Under the pieces are notes generated by a model, which saw only the letters and a program-made list of their open reading frames with translations, ran no database searches and was not told the DNA's origin. The translations under genes and the position numbers were made by a program. Source: Schistocephalus solidus (taxonomy: Eukaryota; Platyhelminthes; Cestoda; Diphyllobothriidea; Diphyllobothriidae). From it: a DNA stretch of 64,000 bases. Of this stretch, positions 54,077 through 64,000 are shown in pieces (position 1 is the stretch's first letter; each line of letters opens with the position of its first letter). Where the stretch lies: positions 155,450 to 219,449 of the forward strand of contig WEDG01001338.1 in the NCBI GenBank assembly GCA_017591395.1, given 5' to 3'.

Positions 54077-54612
54077 ATGGTGGCAGCGCTAGCCGGGCCC
54101 TACTCCCCCCAATTTTTTCACACAATCAACTTCCCCACCTCGACCAACCCTCTCAGCCCAGAGCGTCTTAAGCAGATCCCTTCCTCGCATCAGTACCCTA
54201 CGACGCCGGAGACAACATCCGCGACTGGTTGGTCGAGCCTTCCTTTTTCCTTGTTGACCTTGCCCCTGCCGACCACACGAGATATATGTTACGGTTCCTC
54301 ACACCCCTCACCCATAAGTTGGCGATGACTTCCAGAGTTTCCCTCCACACGCCTTTCCATACAGCCCAGGACATACTGCTTTCATTATTCGACAACCAGA
54401 GTTCCTCCTCAGCAGCCGGTGGGCGACTGTACAGCCTCCGCCAAACGCAAGAAACCACCGACGAGTTCGCCACCGAGTTAATACAGCTGGCACGTCACGC
54501 CTTTCCCAACTTACCCCTAACCACTCGCGATGACCTAGTCCTCATCTGCTTCACATCTGGTCTCCGATATCGTGCAGTCGTGAATCACTTCATCCTCAAC
54601 CCGCTATCATAA
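54077..54612 (+). pseudogene. gag-like fragment of an LTR retrotransposon
   Basis: After a frameshift near 54229 the frame reads through a segment with YSLRQTQETTDEFATEL, LARHAFPNLP and LVLICFTSGLRYRAV. This is the pattern of Ty3/gypsy-type gag proteins (DEFA..L..LA..AFP). The first part continues from the previous frame (YDAGDNIRDW-like). It ends at a stop at 54612 with no zinc knuckle or pol, so it is truncated. It need not belong to the pol remnant 4 kb upstream, because gag lies downstream of pol here. Confidence 0.65.
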
Positions 54613-55019
54613 ATTTCGATAACATAAGTCTAATATTCTAATAAACTCTGGCCATTTGGATAACCATGGTCTTCACCTACAACACTTCCTGAAAAGGCAC
54701 GATTAAATTCAATCTTTTTGGGCAAGAGTTGTTTCAAGTGTTTTAATTTATCTAATATGCAACAATAAATAAAGTCATCAGGCTGCGTAATTCTCCTCAC
54801 GTTCTTTAATTTATCCTTATAAAGTAATATATTTCCAATGTCTCAGTTTTACTCGGAGGTACTTAATCTATCCTAGCTACTTGGTACTCTTAGAAGCCCG
54901 ATTCCACGCGCATTTTGCAAGGCTGAAACCCTCGTGACCACAGGCACTTGCGCACCAGTGGCTGTTTGGTCTTTGCCAATTCCGGTTTTACAGACCGCTC
55001 AATCACACTCATGGCTGCC
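54613..55019. other. Nothing recognised
   Basis: AT-rich flank. The minus-strand frame 55267-54890 is open across part of it but is probably a shadow or alternative of the exon at 55020-55214. Confidence 0.3.
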
Positions 55020-55214
55020 TCATGCATGGCCTCGCCACTGTTTCTCACTTTGGACGTTGATCTCGCCACCCAGATCTGCCCTCTTCTGGCTATCAACCTT
55101 TTCCAGTCCCCGCTCCGATAGGGCTGTACAGAATACACTACCATCCCAACTGGCGTCCCACTGTTCTTTACTTCTACCGAACCGGACCTGAAGGTCGAAG
55201 TGGCTCGGGCCTCC
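55020..55214 (-). CDS. Unassigned gene, putative terminal exon
   Basis: After a TTCTTAG acceptor, 64 codons (GGPSHFDLQVRFGRSKEQWD... to QSEKQWRGHA) end in TGA at 55022-55020. Length and phase (0) match the donor of the putative exon at 55576-55710. The composition looks like an ordinary soluble protein. I do not recognise the family. An alternative reading uses the overlapping frame that is open from 55267 to 54890. A repeat origin cannot be excluded. Confidence 0.38.
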   Translation of the reverse strand, partial: GGPSHFDLQVRFGRSKEQWDASWDGSVFCTALSERGLEKVDSQKRADLGGEINVQSEKQWRGHA

Positions 55215-55575
55215 CTAAGAACTTGAGCTGCTCTTATATACGTAAATCTTTTCAATGTTATAACCACACTTTATTGCATTTTTTGTTTTCACTATCTACT
55301 CTTTGGCACATAAGCTGCACTAATTTTCTGAACGCATTATCATTCCTAGCCAACATTTCACCTATTTGGTTTATTTTTTTTATTTGGATTCATATGCACC
55401 ATCGGTGAACGATGCTGGATATGCTGGCTCAAATACTTGTCTGTGACTGTGCAATATCAGGGGACGGCCATCATCTGATACAGGAGTTACGGTGTTCAAG
55501 CTGAACGTAAATATTTAAAGTGGGAGATGGGGTAGGGTACAGTGAATAAGCTGAAGTTTGACTGCGTACACTTAC

Positions 55576-55710
55576 CTGTTGCCTGAATCGATGGTTGTCA
55601 CTGTTGAAACCCTTTTTCACCTCAAGGAAGACGGCTTCGCCATTGTCGAATTGACCAAGCATCTGCCTCAGGATCATCAGTTTTGCCAGGATTTTTTGAA
55701 GCAGAACCTA
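55576..55710 (-). CDS. Unassigned gene, putative 45-codon exon
   Basis: A 135-nt open segment lies between AAGATAG and CAG|GTAAGT (a strong donor), phase 0 at both ends. It encodes ILAKLMILRQMLGQFDNGEA, FLEVKKGFN and ends HRFRQQ. It looks helical and coding-like but is unidentified. Upstream exons are not found. Confidence 0.42.
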
Positions 55711-57594
55711 TCTTAAAGACACTCATGTTAACTAGGGATTAAAAGATAAGAATCTGCTTGGAAGGAACACATGGATTTAAGGATAAGCCATTTCATAATA
55801 TTAGAAACTACACCAGCAAGGTTACAACATAATAATGTTCCGCCAGCCACCCATACAGTTTTGCTATGAAGGCGGATGCCAGGAACCCTTTTTCAATAAT
55901 CTTAGATGCTAGTCGTTTGAGGTAGCTCTAACCGTACCTAAACAGACGTGATAGATAGATAAATATTTTTATTTGAGTACCCGGAAGGGCCCTGTCATTT
56001 GACTGCCGACTAAACCTTTAGCAAAGGGCTCAAAAAGGTGGGCGTTGCAGAAATAAGGTCGTAGGGCCCCATATGGTCTTAGAGCATACAATCATTCAGG
56101 GCACAGGATATACGATGCTGACAGCACAGATATCAGCCAAAGGCTATGTTTAGCCGCTGAATGACACAGCTCCGAGGGATTCGGCACTTCATTGTGTCCC
56201 TCAGCATTCCCACATACCTTAGAGTTTCGAAACTGTTATTTTGTAATCTGATCATAAAGCTTAATATAAGCTGATTTACTCCCAGTTAACGATTCAGTTT
56301 TGAGAAAAATTAAAAGGCAGCGATATTTAGGTCTCTCAGCTGGTCGGTTTGCTACACATCCCCCGTCGATATGCGTTCTCGGCAGTGGTTTCTATTTGTT
56401 CGGCCCGAAACTATTTAAATCATATTAATTTTTTTAATTTTGCAGGTTAATTCCTAAATGGCTTACACTTGCTCGTTTTTTAGGCAGGTAAGGATGTAAA
56501 ACATTCCAAACACATTGGCTGACTGACTCACGATAAACTGATTATTAGTATTTGCGTTGCCTTCTCTCCAAAAGGGGACTTTTATAAAGAGGTGTTCTCA
56601 CTTAAAATCCTGGAAATTTTATCGTGTGATTTTAAAGTTTAAATTGGTTTGCCTTCCAGTAGCTCTCTAATGCAATTAATTTAACAAATTTTTATTTTCC
56701 TTACGAAATTTTAATTTTTGTAAAAAAATCGTTTCTGTTAACTAACTGAAGAGAAATAGGAAGAGTGGCTGGTAGTTTCCGTCTGCCTTGTGATCAAAGG
56801 GGCTTGTACTCAGTGTTGCGGCTGTGGTCAATGGCAAGCTGTTAAGTGGTTCGAGTCAGGTATGAATGATATCAAATTTCACTTAAAATGACTGAATGCG
56901 TGCCAACACCCATACAGAGAGCTGGCATCAACCGCTTGGTTAAATATTCGGGGAATACTGATCATTCTCACAACTGACGGTCAAATTTTCCATGGCTCAT
57001 TCAGACGGACATCCAGTGCCATATCGAAGGGTAGGCTTTTGGAGCCAATCAAGAGGCAGACATTTCTCGGCTCTGTGGATCCTATTTCCGATCAGTTTTC
57101 TTTCCTTTAAATCGCTCCGCTTTTTATAAGTCACCTGCTATCTCGCTCGACTGATGCATTTTTGTTTATCAAAAATATATGGCTGACATTGATTTTATTC
57201 CTTAAATACGGCCCGAATAGTTTTATGCATGCATTTGATCACTGTTTCGTGGAGAAGTTTCTTAAAGGCCTCGCGAGATGTATGTAGCATGTATGTATGT
57301 AGATATATGCAACACAGTCGGAACGGCACGGTCGGAACAGCCTTGACGTTTGTGCTGTTTGAACGTAACGTGCCTTGTAGGATGACCTCTTTTTAAACTC
57401 TTCAGTGTAACCTCTCACATTAAATACCCGTCGAACTGAGCTGGACACGGTACACTAAAGGCGCGTGGGTGGTTTGTGTTCCAATTGTGCCATTTGTGGA
57501 ATACTCTTTTGCAATAAAGATTCAGTGTGGGCATTTTTGGTTTTTTCGACCGTTTAGGTTTAATTGCAAGAGCACGGGATCTGCTAGCCACACT

Positions 57595-57663
<69 letters not shown>

Positions 57664-58492
57664 ATGCACTTTATTTTAAAAGTATCATTTAAAATTTTCA
57701 GCAAACAATGGCTCCACTTGCTGTGAAAAGTTGATAAGTTTAACAAGTTATGCAAGATTTAAAATGGTTACATAAAAAAACAGCTATAAGGCAGATAGTC
57801 CCAATCTCATTTTCTGTATTTCTGTATCTTAACACGTAAGTTAGGGTGCCAGAAATGGTAATGCAGAACGCTGGTATGCCGATGTATGGTGAGATATATG
57901 TCTAAATCCTCGGCCCGCGGGACGGGGAGACTTCGTAGCAAACTGGATTAGAATGAAGGGAATCAACAAAATCATCCAGAATTCGACAACATATTTACTT
58001 GACCGTTGTGAAGTCTCATCGTTTTATCATATCAACCAAAAAGACACAAGAAACAGCAACAACAGGAGAGCTTTCTGAAGATAAATTTTAAAATCAGCAC
58101 GTCTTTTTAAGTGATACAGTCGTCATTTTTCAGTGTTTAACTGGTGATAAACATTGGAAGTTCAATATCGCACTTGATTTGTCGGTGTGCGTTAACTAGT
58201 AATGCAAAAAGGCTGTTTCGATGCTTAAATTTGCCAATGAAAGAAAGTTAATTCCAGATCACTCAGTCTCTAGATGCACGTTAAATCTAATGCTGGTCTT
58301 ACTGCGATGAACTTGAGGTATAAATTCGCCCACATGACAATTCATCGTTGCAAGCGATGACCTTCACTGCGTGTGCACCACGAAGCGGACGCAGGACCGA
58401 TGACTTACGCGTGAATTATTTTTCAGTACAGTATATTGCCCATGTCATTAAAAGTCCCCGGGAATCCTGAAATGTGTTTCAGATTCGAACAT
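55711..58492. other. AT-rich stretch with a GA array, no gene recognised
   Basis: Apart from the GA microsatellite at 57596-57661, I see no domain-bearing frame, SINE or LINE segment. Confidence 0.35.
57596..57661. repeat. (GA)n microsatellite
   Basis: A perfect GA run of about 32 units. Confidence 0.95.
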
Positions 58493-59321
58493 ATTACTTA
58501 AGTAGGGTTGTACTACTGATTATCAGCCACACCCGGGTACCGGCTTTTGAACGAGCTTCTTGTTGACTGCTTACTAAATCCTTCTCTGTACAAATGGCTA
58601 CTTGAGCAGTATGTATTCTTTCATTAACGTTCAATGCTCTTAAAAATTCAAATATATTTCATAGAAAAGATTCACGCAAATGCTATTTCTTGCACTCTTT
58701 TGCTATAAAATTACGTCTTCTTAACATCGCATGCTCGAAGAAAGGGTATCCTTCTGTTTTAAAGAAGATTATAATTATGAGCTTTTTAAGATTGTGAAAT
58801 GTTCACTTGCAATACATCGATCCGTCAATTTTTTAAATTTGCCCATACGACAAGATCCCCATCCACTGCTTAATTTTATAAGCACTATGTAACTTCTTAC
58901 TCATGGCATAAAGACATTTGTGATTTTCGGTACACAGAATTCATACATCAGCTAGTTTTGAAAGTTAGAATGAAAGTGTAATGGTCGGATGGGATCCAAA
59001 TTATTCGATAACTTAAAAAGATTTTTAAAGCAGAAAGATACGCTTTTTTAGTGTATGAATTTTTAAGAAGACGTAACTTTTTGCTAAATGAGTACAGGAA
59101 ATAATCCTTTTGAGCATATTTTTCATAAAATATGTTTGAATTTATAAGAGCATTCAAAATAAATGAAAAAAATATATGCTACGTAAGTAGCTATTTTTAC
59201 GGAGTAGGCTTTTTGTAGGCGTTCAGCAAGAAGCTCGTTCAATAGCCGGCATCCTGACGTGACTTCAATACCTTGAGATTAGGCTGCATGATACTCAGCA
59301 GTACAACCATATCTACGTAAT
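58493..59321. mobile_element. Foldback element with ~270-bp inverted arms
   Basis: The left arm (58493 to about 58760) matches the reverse complement of the right arm (about 59040 to 59321): 'gtaccggcttttgaacgagcttcttgttga' against rc 'atgccggctattgaacgagcttcttgctga', then 'gctcttaaaaattcaaatat' and 'aaattacgtcttctt' in both. The unpaired centre is AT-rich with no transposase. Zf-LINE copy H begins at 59322, exactly at its right end. Confidence 0.78.
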
Positions 59322-59322
59322 T

Positions 59323-60248
59323 TCTACGAGGACCTGCACGCTTTGCTGGCGACTGTGCCGAAAGAGGACAAGTTAATTGTCCTTGGTGACTTCAATGCCC
59401 GCGTCGGGATGGACCACGCTGCCTGGCAGGGAGTTCTGGGTCCCCACGGTCTCGGTAGGTGTAAAGATAACGGCCTCCTTCTTCTGCGCACGTGTGCGGA
59501 ACACCGTCTCCTGTTGACCAACACCTTCTTCCGCCTTCCGAAACGGGAGAAGGCCACGTGGATGCACCATCGGTCGCGGCGCTGGCACCTGCTGGACTAT
59601 GTTCTCGTCCGGAGGCGAGATCGACAGGACGTGCTGGTAACCAAGGCGATCCGCGATGCCGATAGTTGGACAGATCACCACCTCGTCATCTCCCAGATGA
59701 GGCTCCGACTGCAACCCCGACGAAGGCCCCAAGGTAAGAGCCCGCCATGTAAGTTAAATACTCTTTTATTAAATTTGCCTGCTCACTGTTTTGATTTCAG
59801 CAACCAAATAACCGGGAAACTGGAGGACCTGCATGCTCCAGATGATAACGCTACCGTGGAGACACGATGGTGTCAACTGCGAAATGTCATCCAGTCCACC
59901 GCCCTCGGTGTTCTCGGACGCGCATGCCGTCGACACCAGGAATGGTTTGACAACAATGACGCCGACATCAGCAACTTACTCGCGGAGAAGAATAGACTAC
60001 ACAAAGCCTACATGGACCTTCGGACTGACGCCACCAAAGCAGCCTTTTTCAGATGCCGGCGCCTTGTACAACAACGGCTACGGGAGATGCAGGATGCCTG
60101 GATGATCCGAAAGGCTGAGGAAATCCAGGGGTATGCGGACCGCAATGAAATGAAAAACTTTTTCAAAGCCATCAAGGGGTCCGCACCACTGCTCAGCTCT
60201 GACGGCACAACACAGCTGACAGAGAAATCGCAAATTCTGAAGCGCTAG
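59323..60248 (+). pseudogene. Zf-LINE copy H: APE C-terminal half and linker
   Basis: In frame from the truncation point: [44 protein letters not shown] and TDHHLVIS, then the basic linker and [20 protein letters not shown]. It ends at TAG (60246-60248), replacing the Trp codon of the ALKRWAEHF-like segment. The preceding 'ggggtatgcgg' is intact here, unlike in copy I. Shortly after, at about 60345-60395, a deletion and a one-base insertion separate it from the RT frame. Confidence 0.9.
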
Positions 60249-60451
60249 GCCGAGCACTTCAGAAGTGTCCTTAATTGCTCATCAGCCATCTTCGATGCTG
60301 CCATTGACCGGCTCCCTCAAGTGGACACGAACAATGACCTGAATCTGCCTACCAGAAACAATCCGGGCCGTGCAGCAGATTTCCATCGGGAAAAGCACCG
60401 GGATCCGACGCAATCTCACCGGAAGTCTACAAGCACGGTGGGCCCCGGCTG

Positions 60452-62815
60452 ATGGCAGAACTCACAGCACTCTTCCAGGAGATGTGGCGCCAAGGACAAG
60501 TTCCTCAGAATTTCAAAGACGCGACCATCGTCCATCTCTACAAACGGAAGGGGAACCGACAACTCTGTGATAATCACAGAGGCATCTCGTTGCTCAACAT
60601 CGTCGGGAAGATCTTCGCCCGTATCCTTCTCAATCGTCTTAACGGTCACCTAGAGCAGGGCCTGCTCCCAGAAAGCCAATGTGGCTTCCGCCGACACCGC
60701 GGAACAACCGATATGATCTTTGCCGCCCGCCTGCTACAAGAGAAGTGTCGGGAGATGCGAACTCACCTATACACTACCTTCGTGGATCTAACGAAAGCCT
60801 TTCACACGGTGAATCGTGACGGACTGTGGAAAGTCATGCAGAAATTCGGCTGTCCTGAGCGGTTCAGGCACATGGTGCGTCAGCTTCATGACGGGATGAC
60901 GGCGAGCGTCACTGACAACGGGATGGTATCCGAAGCATTCGCAGTGACCAACGGAGTGGAGCAGGGCTGCGTACTGGCCCCCGCCCTCTTCAGTCTCATG
61001 TTCTCGGCTATGCTGATGGACGCCTACCGTGATGAGCAGCCTGGTATCCGCATCGCCTACAGAACTGACGGGCACCTTCTCAACAGTCGGCGTATGCAGG
61101 CTCCAACGCGCGGGTCTACGACTACAGTCCATGACTTGCTCTTCGCGGACGACTGCGCCCTTAACACCGTGACGGAGGAGGACATGCAAAGGAGCATGGA
61201 ACACTTCGCCGAAGGCTGCGCCGATTTCGGATTAACAATCAGTACAGCCAAAACGGTTGTCATGTACCAGCCGCCACCCAGCACGGAATACAATGCTCCT
61301 CGAATCAATGTCAACGGTGCTCAACTCCAAAACGTGGAAACCTTCGCTTATCTAGGAAGCACGATGTCCCGCAACACGAGAATCGATGACGAGGTTTCCC
61401 AACGGATCTCCAAAGCTAGTCAGGCCTTCGGCCGGCTGCAGGCCTCCGTGTGGAATCGCCACGGTATTCACCTGAACACAAAACTGAAGATGTACAAGGC
61501 CGTCGTCTTGACGACACTCCTTTACGGAGCGGAAACCTGGACCGTCTACTCGAACCAAGCCAGGAAGCTGAATCACTTTCATCTCAGCTGCCTCCGCAGA
61601 ATACTGAAGCTGAGATGGCAAGACAGGATCCCGGACACGGACGTCCTGGAGCGGACCGGAATCCTCAGCATCCATGCCATGCTGAGGCAAGTGCAACTGC
61701 GATGGAGCGGCCACCTGGTAAGAATGGACGACGAGCGACTACCCAAACGACTTTTCTACGGAGATGTCGCTACGGGTTCTCGTCGGCAGGGAGGTCAAAA
61801 ACGACGCTACAAGGACACTTTGAAGAAATCGCTGAAGCAACTGCAAATCAACTCGGCGACCTGGGAGGACCTCGCCCAGGATAGACCGGCATGGAGAAGA
61901 TCAGTGAAGACTGGTTCAGCAATCTATGAGGCCAACCGAATCGCCATCACCAAGGCCAAAAGAGAGGCACGAAAGTCACCAGCGCCCCGGACCAACACCG
62001 CCAATGCCCAGGCCCTGCCAACATGCCCGCGCTGTCAACGCATATTCCGCGCGCAAATCGGCCTGGTTGGACATCTTCGGACGCAATGCACCAACAATCC
62101 GACAATTCCAATTTCTACGACAAATTCTGCCAACCCTCCTTCTGAATCTTCCACCCTCACTCCTGGCATCAATTCCATTACTCACACCATCATAGAGACC
62201 ACATTCATCTACTCATTGCCTGTTACCCTACGACCGCAACCACCACCACCATCAGCGATGGGGAATCTCTCCCTAAGCTGTACTCAATGTGACCGCACAT
62301 TCACCTCACGCATCGGCCTGGTCGGTCACTTGCGCATACATCGTACAGACACCGGTAAGCCAGTGCCTGCAACACCATCACACAGCAGAGATCGTCGCCT
62401 CCACTGCCCTCCCTGTCCTCGCGCATTCACTCATCGCATGGGCCTATTCGGTCACATGCGCATCCATGACAGCGGAATTCACCACAATGCCGACAACACC
62501 GATACACCATACACACCCTCCACTCCTGCCATTCTTAGCGCCCCTGCCATCCCCACTACCATGAATGACATCGCCCCAGCCTCTACCGATTTCTCCTGCC
62601 CACACTGCGCCCGCAACTTCAACTCACGCATCGGCCTGGTCGGTCACCTGCGAATCCATCGCACGGAGGCTGGTGAACCAGTGCCTGGGGCTCCGGCATA
62701 CAGTCGAAGCGCCCGCCTTCACTGCCCTCACTGCTCCCGCACATTTACACACCGCATGCGCCTATTAAGACACATGCGCCTCCACGACAACCTCCGGAAA
62801 ACCACCGGAGACTAA
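60452..62815 (+). pseudogene. Zf-LINE copy H: 787-codon RT and zinc-finger frame
   Basis: Open from within the RT finger region to the stop. Motif A is at residues 111-120 ([10 protein letters not shown]: the catalytic first Asp is kept, the second Asp is now His). The motif B region is NGVEQGC (167-173, Glu where the other copy has Lys). Motif C FADD is at 231-234. The post-RT segment [11 protein letters not shown] is intact. Zinc-finger units begin at about residues 525 (CCHC-like), 610, 652, 716 and 758. In the third unit the second Cys context reads CPPCPRAF, still C-x2-C. The first part of the RT is out of frame upstream, so the element is defective. Confidence 0.93.
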
Positions 62816-62887
62816 GCTACATCAGCACACACTACCTACACCAATACATCGACAACGCCCTCACAATCACCATTGACCAGAGTATAT

Positions 62888-62908
62888 CACGGTTTCCTAG
62901 AAACCGTG
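62888..62908 (+). other. Conserved 9-bp stem hairpin in Zf-LINE 3' region
   Basis: Identical to the hairpins at 5783, 11875 and 24562. Confidence 0.85.
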
Positions 62909-63660
62909 GCTGGGAAGTCTGCCAATCTGACGCTTCCACCAGACCACGCCGTCGGCTCAGTGTATGTGCTGTGTGTGTTGAGTGGCTGACCAGTGGACTG
63001 GGAGTCAGACGGCGATGGCTGCTCCATATCCCCTGAGTTTTTGAACCCTGGTGTGTGCGTTATGGGGGGCAGGTCGTGCTGTGGCGCGCGAAGACGGGTA
63101 CGCCGATCCATCAGCCAATGCGCCCACTCCCACATCAGGCAACTGACCGGCTCGGACAGTGTCTGATGGTGGGGGTGGGGGAGAGAGGGAGGTTGACAGC
63201 TCAGCGCATATTCCTCACTATAAACAATCTGACGCGCTTGAAACTATCACGGTGCGCTAAAAGCCGTGGCTTGGAAGGTTGCCAACTGACGGGATAACTC
63301 GGAACGCGTGGTCAGCCCAATTTGTGTTTTGTGTGGAGTGGCTGACTGGCAGACTGAGAGTCAGGCTGCAATGGCTCCTTCTTAATGTGGTATTTATGGC
63401 ACTCCCACTCTGTGGGATCCGAGCCAGGCGTGGTGGTACGCCCAGGTGCGGCTCTGGCCGCACCTGCGACCTCTCTCATATCCGGTCTTATTGACTCTGT
63501 CTGAACACCGGGCTCATGTGGGGGAGGAGGAGAGAGTGCGGTAGCTGCAGCGCAAGGCTACTATCACTTCAAACTAATTCACGCGCAAGTTACCGTCCCT
63601 GCACCATCTGGTGTGGAGCATACGGTGGACCTCGACGAAATCGACGGTCGAACTGCCGTA

Positions 63661-64000
63661 TGTGTGTGTGGGGGTTGGGGTACTAGTTAGGGGCAGCACC
63701 ACACAGCTTGAATTTGGTCGCTCCATTTGTCTCGTACAGGTGTTGAATGCTCCTGTGGCCGCCTCTAACTGGTACCGAACTCTCACCTGTGGCTCCTCGA
63801 AGTTGGGTTCTTCCCAGCGGCCGCACCCCAAGCAACCGCCACGACCGGCGGGCTAAACCAGTTGAGGGTCTCCGGTGTTGTGTGTGCCTCCACACTCGGT
63901 ATGTCTGACTCCCGAACTTCCCACCCCCCTCTCAAAAAGTCCTACGGTGGGGGCGACAGCAACCCCGTAGGCGGCACAGACTAACTCCGGTCGTTCTCCC
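63661..64000 (+). mobile_element. 5' leader of another Zf-LINE copy, running off the window
   Basis: After a short GT run, 'ggggtactagttaggggcagcaccacacagcttg' begins sequence collinear with 7268-7600 of copy I, including the leader hairpin. It follows the 3' end of copy H head-to-tail, repeating the arrangement seen at 7.25 kb. Confidence 0.9.

Larger units (their letters stand above)
59322..63657 (+). mobile_element. Zf-LINE copy H, 5'-truncated inside APE domain
   Basis: It starts at 'ttctacgaggacctgcacg' and runs through the endonuclease C-terminal half, linker, RT, zinc fingers and full 3' tail to 'gtcgaactgccgta'. It has the longest uninterrupted RT/zinc-finger frame in the window. Confidence 0.94.

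Noticed and set aside
57415..57755. Ser/Leu and Arg/Glu repeat open frames
   Set aside because: Translation of the GA microsatellite.

Overview
The window reads as nuclear DNA from a repeat-rich metazoan, most likely a parasitic flatworm and probably a diphyllobothriidean-type tapeworm. The reasons are two conserved animal genes split into short exons by multi-kilobase introns, standard-code coding sequence, tRNA-derived SINEs, Penelope-like and mariner debris, and several copies of a LINE with an APE endonuclease, a reverse transcriptase and a C-terminal C2H2 zinc-finger tail of the kind I associate with these worms. The taxon is inferred, not proven. There is no bacterial-style organisation, CRISPR array or operon.

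Two host genes are supported, both on the minus strand. Four internal exons of a DHRS12-like short-chain dehydrogenase lie between 17.8 and 1.8 kb. They join in phase and carry the cofactor motif, NNAG and YxxxK. Its first and last exons are not found. The second gene encodes the TFIIF alpha subunit (RAP74, GTF2F1), with six coding exons from 44.0 to 26.7 kb. It has a long low-complexity N-terminal extension, the conserved dimerisation region, an acidic middle and the C-terminal winged helix. A single-base frame break is visible in its third exon. Two further minus-strand open regions, at the left edge (1-597) and at 55.0-55.7 kb, look coding but are unassigned.

The rest is mostly mobile DNA. 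The zinc-finger LINE (here Zf-LINE) is present as a rearranged copy (3.6-7.2 kb), a nearly full-length but frameshifted copy directly behind it (7.3-12.7 kb), an old minus copy (18.6-21.5 kb), 5'-truncated copies (22.2-25.3 and 59.3-63.7 kb), a further 5' end running off the right edge, and several isolated 3' tails. The 3' region carries a perfect 9-bp hairpin in every coding plus-strand copy. Both visible 5' ends sit directly behind the 3' end of another copy across a GT microsatellite.

Other elements are: a Penelope-like remnant with nearby hammerhead-like motifs, a mariner transposase fragment, an RTE-like LINE end, a Ty3/gypsy-type pol remnant (48.1-50.1 kb), a separate LTR plus gag fragment (53.7-54.6 kb), long inverted-repeat (foldback) elements, two tRNA-related SINE families, degenerate telomere-like tracts and large AGC, GGT, AT, GA and CT microsatellites. 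The 50-53.7 kb and 55.7-58.5 kb stretches are AT-rich with nothing I can name.

Many breaks in the LINE copies are one-base changes in homopolymers. They may be mutation or assembly error, and this caution also applies to the host-gene frameshift.
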